64,000 nt of DNA from Pseudogemmobacter humi (GCF_900609055.1 NZ_UXAW01000033.1:1-64000); one strand, 5' to 3'. Numbered from the stretch's first letter, positions 42,740 to 50,751 are shown. Translations and numbers: made by a program. Notes: generated by a model from the sequence alone, not told the origin.

Positions 42740-43459
42740 TCATCCGGTGAGGGACAGCGGTATTTCATATGTTTCGCCGCTGCTCGGCTCCTGGCCGGGG
42801 GCAAGGATCAGATCGGCCACGCCCCGGGCGGATTCCGGCCCGGCCAGGGTGACGACCAGCGTCACGCCTTCGTCGCGCAGCGCGCCCGGCAGGCGCATGC
42901 CTCGGCCAGCATCGCCCGCCGAGCCCGGGAAACCCCCTGAGGAGAGGTCGCACAGCAGGATCCCGGGCCGGTGAACCAGGGCCTGGGCGATCATCACCCG
43001 CTGTCTTTCCTCTCCGGTCAGGCTGGCCGCGTTCTGGCTGGCCTGGCGGGTCAGGTCCATCCGGTGCAGCGCCTCGGCGATCCTGTCCCGGTCGCGCGGC
43101 GCCTTGACGGTGCCCCAGAGCCTGCCCTCGGGCAGGCAGGCGCGCGAGACGATCTGCCAGGGCGAAAGCCCGGCATCGGCATTGTCCCAGGGCCGGATGC
43201 GGGTGACGATCCGCCTGGCCTCATCTGGGCCGAGCAGCCACAGATCGCGTCCGAACAGGCAGACCGAGCCGCGTTCGGGCGCGATCCGGCGCGAGAGCAG
43301 GGCAAGGAACGTCTCGCGCTCGGGGCGGGGGGCGCAGAATGCCAGCAGGCTCCCCGGCTCCAGCCGCAGGTTCAGATCGCAGAGTGCGCCGGCCGCGCCC
43401 GCAATCCCGACAGAGACGCCGCGCATCACGATGGCGGGGGTGGAGGGACCCTGCGTCAT
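42740..43459 (-). CDS. Catalytically degenerate ABC-type ATPase downstream of a cobalamin riboswitch
   Basis: A 239-residue ABC-ATPase homolog with a full-length open frame but broken motifs. Where Walker A (GxxGxGKST) should be it has CAPRPERETFLALLSR. The signature is weakened to ASLTGEERQRV, Walker B reads GILLCDLSSGGF without the catalytic Glu, and the usual switch His is absent. It should neither bind nor hydrolyse ATP normally. Relatives include FecE/BtuD- and PhnC-like ATPases. Its ATG overlaps the stop of a 28-codon ORF, and a cobalamin riboswitch lies upstream, so its expression should fall when B12 is abundant. No permease gene is adjacent. Confidence 0.75.
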   Translation of the reverse strand: MTQGPSTPAIVMRGVSVGIAGAAGALCDLNLRLEPGSLLAFCAPRPERETFLALLSRRIAPERGSVCLFGRDLWLLGPDEARRIVTRIRPWDNADAGLSPWQIVSRACLPEGRLWGTVKAPRDRDRIAEALHRMDLTRQASQNAASLTGEERQRVMIAQALVHRPGILLCDLSSGGFPGSAGDAGRGMRLPGALRDEGVTLVVTLAGPESARGVADLILAPGQEPSSGETYEIPLSLTG

Positions 43460-43542
43460 GACCCGGCCCTCGCCGGGCCGGTGCGGGAAAGACGGCTGCC
43501 GGGAAAACGGGCCGCAGACCGGCCGGTGGGAAAACGTCGCAT
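43456..43542 (-). CDS. 28-codon small ORF between riboswitch and ABC-like gene
   Basis: MRRFPTGRSAARFPGSRLSR is the start of a 28-residue Arg-rich peptide, with the canonical ribosome site AAGGAGG about six bases before its ATG. Its TGA overlaps the ATG of the degenerate ABC gene (ATGA), a standard sign of translational coupling. It could be a leader peptide that opens the downstream start, or a microprotein. No homolog is known to me. Confidence 0.5.
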   Translation of the reverse strand: MRRFPTGRSAARFPGSRLSRTGPARAGS

Positions 43543-43584
43543 CGCTGCCTCCTTCCGGGGCACCCCGCCCGGCGTGTTTCAAGA

Positions 43585-43785
43585 TCTGGCGATGGCAGGT
43601 CTCCTGACTCGCGGGTCTTGGCCTTGTCCCGCCTTCCCGGCCCGGAAACATGGGCCAGTGGCTATCGGGCAGGCTCACCGCTTACAGTTGCGGGGGCAGT
43701 CGCGGCATTGGCCTGCGGGATCTTCCCCGGGGCCGCACCGTGTTCCCTTTTCACCCGGACCGGAAAGAGCCGGACCGGGAACCAT
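43585..43785 (-). ncRNA. Cobalamin riboswitch
   Basis: On the minus strand all landmark segments are in order. AAAAGGGAACACGGTG is at 43736-43751, CCGCAACTG near 43685-43693, GCCACTGG near 43653-43661, GGGAAGGCGGGAC follows, and the B12 box AGTCAGGAGACCTGC is at 43595-43609. It folds coenzyme B12 and normally represses the downstream gene. The 28-codon ORF and degenerate ABC gene lie directly downstream. The outer ends are approximate. Confidence 0.93.
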
Positions 43786-43950
43786 CCCGGCCATGAAACG
43801 CACCCCGCGGCCCTGCGTCAAGGGGGCGCGCGGCCGGTTCGGGCTGCGTCAGATCTTCGCAGCGGTGTCGCGGCCCGCGTCGGGCCATTGTGCCGGGCGA
43901 ATGATCAAATTCCTTCGCCCGGCAGGATGCGCCGCCCGGCGGATCGGTCT
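43786..43950. promoter_or_regulatory. Divergent region between cobalamin riboswitch and nadQ
   Basis: About 165 bp that should contain the promoter for the minus-strand riboswitch transcript and the nadQ promoter. No clear NadQ operator is visible here by eye. Confidence 0.3.
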
Positions 43951-44880
43951 ATGATGCCGCCCGGAACCTGGCAGAGAGCGGATATTCGATTGGCTACGGG
44001 CATTGCTCAGGCGGAACTGATCGCGGTGCTGGCCGCCGTCACGGATGAGGAACCGCGCGTGATGACGGTCGCGGCGGGCCAGGCGCTGCCCTCGGGGCCG
44101 TTCGTCTCGTCGCATCGCAGCCTTCAGGCCGGGTTGCGCGACTGGATCGAGCAGCAGACCGGCCATCCGGTGGGCTTCCTGGAACAGCTTTACACCTTTG
44201 CCGACCGCGACCGCGATCCCGAACTGGCCGAGGCGCGGCGGATCTCGATCAGCTATCTCGGGCTGGTGCGCGAACAGCCGGCGCCGGGGGCGGACCGGCC
44301 GGAATGGCACGGCTGGTATGAATATTTCCCCTGGGAGGATCGCCGCGCCGGGGTGCCGCCGGTGGTGGAGCGGATCGTCGCCGAGCTGGCGGCCTGGGCC
44401 GGGAGCAAGAGCGGGCGGCGGCAGCGGATCGACTATGCTTTCGGGCTGAACGGCCAGGGCTGGAACGAGGATCTGGCGCTGCAACGCTATGAACTGCTCT
44501 ATGAGGCCGGTCTGGTGCCCGAGGCGGGGCGGCGCGATCTGCCGGGGCTGGGCCTGCCGATGCGCGGAGACCACCGGCGGATCCTCGCGACCGGGATCGC
44601 CCGGCTGCGCGCCAAGATCAAATACCGCCCGGTGGCGTTCGAGCTGATGCCGGAAAGCTTCACCCTCTTGCGGTTGCAACGCACGGTCGAGGCGCTGGCC
44701 GGGCTGCGGCTGCACAAGTCGAACTTCCGCCGCCAGATCGACCAGCAGGAGCTGATCGAGGAGACCGGCGAAATGGCGGCCGAGACCCGCGGCCGCCCGG
44801 CGATGCTGTATCGCTACCGTGCCACCGTGCTGGAGGCCCGCGCTTTGGCCGGGACGCGGCTGCCGATCAGCAGGAATTGA
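43951..44880 (+). CDS. nadQ: NAD biosynthesis/uptake regulator NadQ (NUDIX-like plus winged helix)
   Basis: About 309 residues. The N-terminal NUDIX-related domain (LPSGPFVSSHRSLQAGLRDW, LEQLYTFADRDRD) and C-terminal winged helix (RLQRTVEALAGLRLHKSNFR) match the alphaproteobacterial NadQ group, which senses NAD-related metabolites and represses niacin/NAD genes. The start is uncertain: ATG 43951 or 43954, or TTG 43990 near GAGAGCGG. The next gene is a niacin-transporter-like MFS gene, with a matching palindrome between them. Confidence 0.82.
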   Translation: MMPPGTWQRADIRLATGIAQAELIAVLAAVTDEEPRVMTVAAGQALPSGPFVSSHRSLQAGLRDWIEQQTGHPVGFLEQLYTFADRDRDPELAEARRISISYLGLVREQPAPGADRPEWHGWYEYFPWEDRRAGVPPVVERIVAELAAWAGSKSGRRQRIDYAFGLNGQGWNEDLALQRYELLYEAGLVPEAGRRDLPGLGLPMRGDHRRILATGIARLRAKIKYRPVAFELMPESFTLLRLQRTVEALAGLRLHKSNFRRQIDQQELIEETGEMAAETRGRPAMLYRYRATVLEARALAGTRLPISRN

Positions 44881-44883
44881 CAT

Positions 44884-44900
44884 ATACTCAGATTGAGCAT
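44884..44900. promoter_or_regulatory. Putative NadQ operator upstream of the MFS gene
   Basis: ATACTCAGATTGAGCAT, an imperfect 17-bp palindrome (AT-CTCA...TGAG-AT), sits 38 bp before the MFS start and directly after nadQ. The shape fits what I recall of NadQ sites in alphaproteobacteria (CTCAAxTTGAG-like). It also overlaps a possible -10 element (CATATACT). Confidence 0.6.
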
Positions 44901-44938
44901 TACATCCGGCCCGATGATCAGGGAAGCGGGAGCGGGCG

Positions 44939-46240
44939 ATGATCGCGGTGGATACGGTGCTGGAGCAGGGCGGCACGGGGCGGTTTCAGCGCAGGCTCCT
45001 GGGGGTCTTCGGTCTGGTCTGGACCGCAGACGCGATGCAGGTGCTGGCGGTGGGCTTCACCGTGGCCTCGATCGCGGCCACATTCGGCATGACCGTGCCC
45101 GAGGCGTTGCAGACCGGCAGCCTGTTCTTCCTGGGGATGCTGATCGGCGCAGCGGTGTTCGGGCGGCTGGCGGACCGCTTCGGGCGGCGGCGGATCCTGC
45201 TGGCCACCGTGGCGATGGATGCGGTTTTCGGCCTCGCCTCGGCTTTCGCGCCGGATTTCACCACGCTGCTGGTGTTGCGCTTCCTGACCGGGCTGGCCGT
45301 CGGCGGCACGCTGCCGGTGGATTACGCGATGATGGCCGAGTTCCTGCCGCCCTCGCGCCGCGGCCGCTGGCTGGTGATGCTTGAGGGCTTCTGGGCCGTG
45401 GGCACGGTGATCGTGGCGCTGACCGCCTGGGGCGCCACCGCCTGGGGCGGGGTCGAGGTCTGGCGGGTGATCTTCTTCGTCACCGCGATCCCGGCGATGG
45501 TGGGCATCTTCCTGCGCTTCTGGATCCCGGAAAGCCCGCTGCATCTTCTGCGCCAGGGCCGCGAGGCGGAGGCGCGCGCGGTGCTGAACCGGGTGCTGAC
45601 CACCAATGGCCAGCCCGGCCTCGGCGCGGCGCCGCTGGTGCCGCCGGTGGCGCAAAGCGAGGGGATCTTCTCGCCCGCGCTCTTGCGCCGCACGCTTCTG
45701 ATGCTGGCGGTCTGGTTCCTGGTGTCGATAAGCTATTACGGCGTCTTCACCTGGATGCCGGCGCAACTGGCGACCCAGGGTTTCGGCTTCGTGCGCGGCT
45801 ACGGTTTCCTTGTGATACTGGCGCTGGCGCAGATCCCCGGTTACGCGCTGGCGGCCTGGGGGGTCGAGGCCTGGGGGCGTCGCCCGACGCTGGTCGCTTT
45901 CCTGATGCTGAGCGCCGGGGCCTGCCTCATGTTCGCGGTCTCCAGCTCGCCGATGCTGATCGGCGTGGCGCTGATGGTGATGAGCTTCGCGCTTCTGGGC
46001 ACCTGGGGCGCGCTTTACGCCTTCACGCCCGAGCTTTATCCGACCGGCTCGCGCGCGACCGGGATGGGCACGGCGGGGGCGATGGCGCGGCTCGGCGGAT
46101 TGCTGGCGCCCTCGGTGCTGGTCTGGCTGTTCATCCAGAGCACGGCCACCGCCATCGGGCTGTTCGCGGGCCTCTTGCTGCTGGCCGCCCTGCTGGCGCG
46201 TCTGATTGATGTCGAGACCCGCAGCAAGGCGCTGGCGTAA
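44939..46240 (+). CDS. niaP: MFS transporter, NiaP-like (probable niacin importer)
   Basis: A 433-residue 12-helix major facilitator of the SV2/NiaP-like group. The loop 2-3 motif is GRLADRFGRRRI, PESPLHLLRQGREAEA ends the first half, and ELYPTGSRATGMG lies late in the second. Position right after nadQ with an operator-like palindrome upstream argues for nicotinate or nicotinamide uptake. The sequence alone would also allow another organic acid. It ends 7 bp from the convergent thiY-like gene. Confidence 0.75.
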   Translation: MIAVDTVLEQGGTGRFQRRLLGVFGLVWTADAMQVLAVGFTVASIAATFGMTVPEALQTGSLFFLGMLIGAAVFGRLADRFGRRRILLATVAMDAVFGLASAFAPDFTTLLVLRFLTGLAVGGTLPVDYAMMAEFLPPSRRGRWLVMLEGFWAVGTVIVALTAWGATAWGGVEVWRVIFFVTAIPAMVGIFLRFWIPESPLHLLRQGREAEARAVLNRVLTTNGQPGLGAAPLVPPVAQSEGIFSPALLRRTLLMLAVWFLVSISYYGVFTWMPAQLATQGFGFVRGYGFLVILALAQIPGYALAAWGVEAWGRRPTLVAFLMLSAGACLMFAVSSSPMLIGVALMVMSFALLGTWGALYAFTPELYPTGSRATGMGTAGAMARLGGLLAPSVLVWLFIQSTATAIGLFAGLLLLAALLARLIDVETRSKALA

Positions 46241-46247
46241 CGGCGGT

Positions 46248-47225
46248 TTATTCTGCCATCCAGCCCTGGTCATACCAGGACGCGACATCGCCCGGCCATG
46301 TCAGCGCCGCGCCGCCTGCGTCCTTCAGCACGCCGCTGTCGAACAGAAAGCGCGCCATGGCGGAGAAGCGTTCCGGGTCGATAGCGCCCACCGGCGTGTC
46401 GCCGTCGCGCAGATAACCGCCATCCGCGATGGCCCGCATCGAGCCGCGCACCAGATCCGGGTTCGGGAAATCCCCGGCGCCGATCAGGATTTCCGCCGCT
46501 TCCCCGGGATGGTCGGCGGCCCATTCATAGCCCTTTTGCGTCGCGCGCATGAAGGCGGCGGCGCGGGCAGGGTCCGCGGCCAGCGCCGCGCCGCGGGTGC
46601 CGATATAGCCGTTCTGCTGGTCGGGAATACCGTAATCGGCATAGCGGAAGGCCGATTGCTTACGGCCGAGCAGTTCGCCGTTCACCCCCTCCCACGTCGC
46701 CACCTCCAGCGTGAAATCCACCGCGCCACTGGCGAGCGCCTCATAGGCGCCGGTGCCCAGGGTCACGGTGTCCCAGACCGGCTCGCCGCCGTCGTTACGG
46801 ATCATGGCGGCGATCAGCGCCTCCTCCCAGGCGCTGCCGAACCCGGCATAGGTCTTGCCGGACAGATCGGCGGGCCGGGTGATCGCGGCGTTGTCGCTGT
46901 TCCAGACCAGCCGCCCGGTCTCATGCTGCATCGTCGCCCAGAGCGCGACCAGATCCGCGCCGCCCGCCCGCGCCGACAGAAAGCCGAGCGAGGTCAGATA
47001 GGCGAAATCCGCCGCGCCGCCCGCAAGCAGCGCCGCGGAACTGGTGTCGGAATAGGGCAGCAGTTCGACCGTCAGCCCTTCGTCGGCGTAGAAGCCCTTC
47101 TCCTGGGCTATGACAAGGCCGATGTGGTTGGTGTTCAGCGTCCAGTCGAGCGCGACCGAAAGGCTTTCGGCCACAGCGGGCAGGGGCAGCGAGAGGCTGG
47201 CGGCCAGGAGGACGGATCGGATCAT
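46248..47225 (-). CDS. thiY: Thiamine-precursor (HMP) ABC transporter substrate-binding protein ThiY
   Basis: A 325-residue NMT1/THI5-like periplasmic protein with a Sec signal (MIRSVLLAASLSLPLPAVAES). The core DWTLNTNHIGLVIAQEKGFY matches binding proteins for pyrimidine precursors. Last gene of the TPP-riboswitch operon; its ATG overlaps the stop of the ATPase gene. It likely captures hydroxymethylpyrimidine or formyl-aminopyrimidine for thiamine synthesis. Confidence 0.9.
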   Translation of the reverse strand: MIRSVLLAASLSLPLPAVAESLSVALDWTLNTNHIGLVIAQEKGFYADEGLTVELLPYSDTSSAALLAGGAADFAYLTSLGFLSARAGGADLVALWATMQHETGRLVWNSDNAAITRPADLSGKTYAGFGSAWEEALIAAMIRNDGGEPVWDTVTLGTGAYEALASGAVDFTLEVATWEGVNGELLGRKQSAFRYADYGIPDQQNGYIGTRGAALAADPARAAAFMRATQKGYEWAADHPGEAAEILIGAGDFPNPDLVRGSMRAIADGGYLRDGDTPVGAIDPERFSAMARFLFDSGVLKDAGGAALTWPGDVASWYDQGWMAE

Positions 47226-47956
47226 CGGGCTTTCTCCATCAGCAGGGATTTCAGGTGCTCGCGCAAAGGGGCGAGCGCGGTTTCGGAGCGGCTTTCGCGG
47301 GCCAGGGGAACGGGGATTTCCGCGATGATGCGGCCGGGGTTCGCGGCCATCACCAGGATGCGGTCGGCAAGGCCGGTGGCCTCGTGCAGATCATGCGTGA
47401 CCAGCAGAACGCCGCGCGGGCGCTCGGAGAGGCGCGCGGCCAGCCAGTCCTGCATCGCCAGCCGGGTGACGGCATCCAGCGCGGAAAACGGTTCATCAAG
47501 CAGCACGAAGCGGCTGTCCTGCACGATGGTGCGCAGAAAGGCCGCGCGCTGGCGCATCCCGCCCGAAAGCTGCGCGGGGAACATGTCCTCAGTGCCCGCG
47601 AGGCCGAAGGGCGCGAACAAGGGCGCCACCCGGGCGCGGGCCGCGCGGGCGGAAAGCCCCGCCACCCGCAGCCCGAGTGCCGCGTTTTCCGCCACCGTCA
47701 GCCAAGGGAACAGCGCATCGCTTTGCGGCTGGTAGCTGAGCGCGGGGTGGGGGGTGGAGATCGGCGCACCGTCGAGCGTCACTGTGCCCTGCGCCTCCAG
47801 CGGCAGGATCCCCGCCAGCCATTTCAGCACCGAGGTCTTGCCGCAGCCCGAGGGGCCGATCAGCGCGGTCACGCCGCTTTCGGGCAGGCGCAGGGACAGA
47901 TCGCGCAGGATCTCGCGGTGGCCGTCCCGGATGGTGAGGCTGCGGATCTCAAGCAT
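47222..47956 (-). CDS. thiZ: Thiamine-precursor ABC transporter ATPase ThiZ
   Basis: A 244-residue ATPase of the nitrate/taurine type. Walker A is GPSGCGKTSVL (about 34-44), signature LSGGMRQRAAF, Walker B FVLLDEPFSALD, and the switch His lies in LLVTHDLHEA. It overlaps the permease gene by 8 bp and the binding-protein gene by 4 bp. It powers the importer for thiamine pyrimidine precursors. Confidence 0.92.
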   Translation of the reverse strand: MLEIRSLTIRDGHREILRDLSLRLPESGVTALIGPSGCGKTSVLKWLAGILPLEAQGTVTLDGAPISTPHPALSYQPQSDALFPWLTVAENAALGLRVAGLSARAARARVAPLFAPFGLAGTEDMFPAQLSGGMRQRAAFLRTIVQDSRFVLLDEPFSALDAVTRLAMQDWLAARLSERPRGVLLVTHDLHEATGLADRILVMAANPGRIIAEIPVPLARESRSETALAPLREHLKSLLMEKAR

Positions 47957-48701
47957 GGCCCGGCCCGCGCGTGGTCATACGGTCAGCCAGCCGGATCGCG
48001 CCAAGCAGCGCCAGCGTCAGCGTGGCCGAGACGAAAACCGCCGCCAGCACCAGATCTGCGCGGAAGTTGTTCTTCGCCGCCAGGATATAGATGCCGATCC
48101 CGCGCCGCGCCCCGGCATATTCGGCGAAGATCGTCGCCACGATGGCATAGGTGGCCGAGATGCGCAGCCCGGCGAGGAAAGAGGCCCGGGCCGAGGGCAG
48201 GCTGGCGCGGCGAAACACCGTCCAGCGCCCGGCCCCCATCGAGGCCAGCAGATCGCGGAAGGCCGGCGGCGTCTGACGGTAGCCGGACATGAGGCTCAGC
48301 AGCATCGGGAAGAAAGTGACCAGCACCACCAGCAGCACTTTGGGCAGCAGCCCGAAGCCGAACCACAGGATCATCAGGGGCGCCAGCGCGACCAGCGGCA
48401 CGGTCTGGCTGGCGACGAACAGCGGCATCAGCCCGCGCGCGGCCCAGGGCGCGAAATGCAGCGCGACCGAGGTGGCGAAGGCGAAAGCCACCGACAGCGA
48501 AAAGCCGAGGGCGGCGACGCCCATCGTCGCCAGCGCGTGGCTGCCGAGGGCGGCGCGTTCCGCGATCAGCGCCCGGACCACGCCCGAGGGCGGCGGCAGG
48601 ATCAGGGGTGAAACTTCGGCGATCCGGCACCAGGCCTCCCACCCGGCCAGCAGGCAGGCGGCAAGGATCAGCACCGGCAGAAGGCGCGGCAGCATCGGCA
48701 A
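47949..48701 (-). CDS. thiX: Thiamine-precursor ABC transporter permease ThiX
   Basis: A 250-residue inner-membrane permease with an N-terminal helix (RLLPVLILAACLLAGWEAW), five further helices and the permease loop FRDLLASMGAGRWTVFRRAS. It follows the YkoF-like gene by 12 bp within the TPP-controlled operon. Confidence 0.92.
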   Translation of the reverse strand: MPMLPRLLPVLILAACLLAGWEAWCRIAEVSPLILPPPSGVVRALIAERAALGSHALATMGVAALGFSLSVAFAFATSVALHFAPWAARGLMPLFVASQTVPLVALAPLMILWFGFGLLPKVLLVVLVTFFPMLLSLMSGYRQTPPAFRDLLASMGAGRWTVFRRASLPSARASFLAGLRISATYAIVATIFAEYAGARRGIGIYILAAKNNFRADLVLAAVFVSATLTLALLGAIRLADRMTTRGPGHA

Positions 48702-48713
48702 GCCCTCCGGCGG

Positions 48714-49325
48714 TCAGCGCGGGCTGGGGCTGTTGGCCGAGGCCGTCAGGTCGATGGTGACATGGCCCTCGGCCGGGCCGAAGCGCAGGAAGGCCTGGCG
48801 CACCGTCTCGAACGCCGCGCCGGCGTCGCCGCGCAGCCGGGTGCAGAAATTCTTCGATTTCAGGAAGCAGCCCGAGGTTTTCACGAAGTCGATGCAGCCG
48901 TAGATCTTGTCCATATGCCGGTCCTCGCCCATCACATAGAGCGAGAACTGCACGTCGATCTCCACCCCCAGGACCGGCGCCGCGCGCACCGCCGCAAGCG
49001 CCAGGGCCTGACGTTCCGTGAGCGGCAGATCCTGCGCGCGGGTCAGGGTCTCGCAGCGGCAGATCGGGTCGTCGGGCTCGCCGGGGCAGCCGCGCGACAG
49101 CGTCGCGTGCAGCGTGACATGGGCGGGGCCGCGCGCCGTGCGGGCGAACAGATCGCGGATCGCGTCGAACAACGGCCCGGGCGCGCCGACCATCAGGGTC
49201 GAGATGTCGTCGGTCTCGATCCTGAGCCGGTCACGGTATGGGGCAAGGGCTTCGAGCCCCGACAGGATGACCCCGATGAAATCGGAGGTCATCGGATAAA
49301 GCGACACCTGCGCGCCGATGAACAT
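48714..49325 (-). CDS. YkoF-type thiamine/HMP-binding protein
   Basis: A 203-residue protein with two YkoF repeats (GAQVSLYPMTSDFIGVILSG at the N-terminus; VEIDVQFSLYVMGEDRHMDK in the second half). YkoF binds thiamine or hydroxymethylpyrimidine and accompanies ECF or ABC-type precursor importers. It is the first gene after the TPP riboswitch, whose last stem overlaps its ribosome site, so it is directly under TPP control. Confidence 0.9.
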   Translation of the reverse strand: MFIGAQVSLYPMTSDFIGVILSGLEALAPYRDRLRIETDDISTLMVGAPGPLFDAIRDLFARTARGPAHVTLHATLSRGCPGEPDDPICRCETLTRAQDLPLTERQALALAAVRAAPVLGVEIDVQFSLYVMGEDRHMDKIYGCIDFVKTSGCFLKSKNFCTRLRGDAGAAFETVRQAFLRFGPAEGHVTIDLTASANSPSPR

Positions 49326-49415
49326 GTTTCCCTCGCTCCGCCGGCATTACCCGGATCAGCTTAAAAGGGTTCGCGCGGCATCGCGCATCTCAGCCCCGGA
49401 CGGAGCACCCCTGGT
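49326..49415 (-). ncRNA. TPP (THI-box) riboswitch
   Basis: On the minus strand the conserved parts are in order: CCAGGGGTGC at the 5' end, GGCTGAGA at 49388-49395, ACCCTTTTAAGCTGATCCGG, GTAATGCCGGCGGAG and a final GAGGGAAAC. The last segment supplies the ribosome site for the ykoF-like ATG at 49325, so repression by TPP is probably at translation initiation. The thiXYZ-ykoF operon follows. Confidence 0.95.
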
Positions 49416-49450
49416 TATGCGGCGGAAGATGCGGCGGCGCGCGGGCGGTG

Positions 49451-50062
49451 TCAAGCGGCGGCGGGTTCGTTCCAGAGCGCCCAGAAGGCGAACAGCGGAT
49501 CTTTGCCCGAGCGCATCGCATGCAGGATCGAGGGCCGGTTGTAGAACGACCCGCCAGGGCCGGGCGTGAACCAGGGATCCTCGCCCTGGCGGAAATCGCC
49601 TTCCGAGAGAACAAGATAGACCTCTTCGGGCCTGTGGCTGTGATCGGGATAGCGCACTCCGGGCGCGAGCAGCGACAGGCCGAGCCAGACATCCTGGCGC
49701 GGCTCCATCCCGCCCGGGCCGACGATCATCACCTCGGCATGGCTTTCGGAAAAATTCTCGCTGGCGGTGGGGTTGTCGGGCTTGTCGCAGCTCCATTCCA
49801 GCCCGGGTTCCAGTGCGCGGAAGGCATCGAGCATCGGGCGCAGGCCGGGAGCTTCGGCGGCATGATCCAGCGCCGGTTCCAGCCAGCGGCAGGTGGGCTG
49901 ACGGCCGGGCGTGACCTCGCGCAGCGGCGCGGGGGTATCCAGCCCGGCGCGGATCCGGCCGAGCGCGGCGCGCGCCTCATCGGATGTCGCATGGGCGTCG
50001 AACGCCGCCAGCGCGGCATCGAGGAAAGCCTGAAGCTCGGGGGTCCGGTCCTGTCTGGTCAT
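49451..50062 (-). CDS. dddQ: Dimethylsulfoniopropionate lyase DddQ
   Basis: A 203-residue cupin-type DMSP lyase. The active site matches DddQ in residue and spacing: Tyr138, His143, Glu147 and Tyr149 in YPDHSHRPEEVY, and His181 in SILHAMRSG. Their offsets equal those of Tyr120, His125, Glu129, Tyr131 and His163 in the studied Ruegeria enzyme, as I recall it. It cleaves DMSP to dimethyl sulfide and acrylate. AGAGAGG precedes ATG 50062. It lies 63 bp downstream of an XRE-cupin regulator gene, on the same strand. A DddL-like assignment is the main alternative. Confidence 0.9.
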   Translation of the reverse strand: MTRQDRTPELQAFLDAALAAFDAHATSDEARAALGRIRAGLDTPAPLREVTPGRQPTCRWLEPALDHAAEAPGLRPMLDAFRALEPGLEWSCDKPDNPTASENFSESHAEVMIVGPGGMEPRQDVWLGLSLLAPGVRYPDHSHRPEEVYLVLSEGDFRQGEDPWFTPGPGGSFYNRPSILHAMRSGKDPLFAFWALWNEPAAA

Positions 50063-50125
50063 CGCGCGCACCTCTCTTGCCTGTGCGAAACGTGGGGGCG
50101 GCGCGGGGGCCTGTCAATGTCGCGC

Positions 50126-50689
50126 CTAATAGCTCGGCGGACTGATGGCCCAGACCACCACCGTCTCGCTCGGGCCGGGGTTGCGGTAGCGGTGCGGCTC
50201 GCTTGAGGCATAAGAGAAACTGTCGCCCGCCCCCAGCAGGAAATGCCGCTCGCCCACCCACAATTCAAGCTGGCCCGAGATCACCAGCCCCACCTCGTCG
50301 CCCTCGTGGCTGTAGGCTTTGCGCGCCTCGGCCCCCGGCGGCAGATGCGACAGGATCATCTCCAAAGACAAAGACAGCCGCGCGGTCAGCAGCTCGTCCG
50401 TCACGCCCTGGTCGTAATCGAGCCGCAGCCGGTTGGCCGCGCGCACCACATAGCCGTGCTCTTCCGGCGGGGCCTCGGCGTTGCCCGAGAAGAACCATTG
50501 CACCGTCACGCCCAGTTCCCGCGCCACCGCGACCAGAGCGTCGATCGAGGGCCGGGCCAGGTCGCGCTCGATCTGGCTGAGATAGCCGATCGACAGCCCG
50601 CAGCCTTCGGCCAGCCGCGCCAAAGTCAGGCCGCGGCGCTTGCGCAACTGGCGCAGCCTTTCGCCAAGGATCGGGTCGTCGGACAGCAT
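50126..50689 (-). CDS. XRE-family regulator with C-terminal cupin
   Basis: A 187-residue regulator. The helix-turn-helix at about 8-62 (GERLRQLRKRRGLTLARLAE, then SIGYLSQIERD) is followed by a cupin domain (HEGDEVGLVISGQLELWVGE). XRE-cupin proteins often control uptake or breakdown of osmolytes, amines or amino acids. The start MLSDDPILGERL at 50689 excludes a shadow extension that would run through the operator. It is upstream of dddQ and divergent from the flavin oxidoreductase gene, with a strong palindrome between. Confidence 0.92.
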   Translation of the reverse strand: MLSDDPILGERLRQLRKRRGLTLARLAEGCGLSIGYLSQIERDLARPSIDALVAVARELGVTVQWFFSGNAEAPPEEHGYVVRAANRLRLDYDQGVTDELLTARLSLSLEMILSHLPPGAEARKAYSHEGDEVGLVISGQLELWVGERHFLLGAGDSFSYASSEPHRYRNPGPSETVVVWAISPPSY

Positions 50690-50721
50690 CGCGCGAAGAT
50701 AACCGCCCGGGCCCGGCGGTC

Positions 50722-50751
50722 CAGTAAAAAATTCAGTTGATTTTTTTACTG
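50722..50751. promoter_or_regulatory. 30-bp inverted repeat operator between XRE-cupin and oxidoreductase genes
   Basis: Perfect 10-bp arms CAGTAAAAAA (50722-50731) and TTTTTTACTG (50742-50751) flank a 10-bp centre. It is a strikingly AT-rich element in GC-rich DNA, 33 bp before the XRE-cupin start and about 50 bp before the oxidoreductase start. It is the obvious binding site for the XRE-cupin protein and should control both directions. Confidence 0.75.

Noticed and set aside
44893-45384. 163-codon plus-strand frame overlapping the MFS start
   Set aside because: It is a frame-shifted shadow of the MFS gene; it would also swallow the NadQ-like operator.
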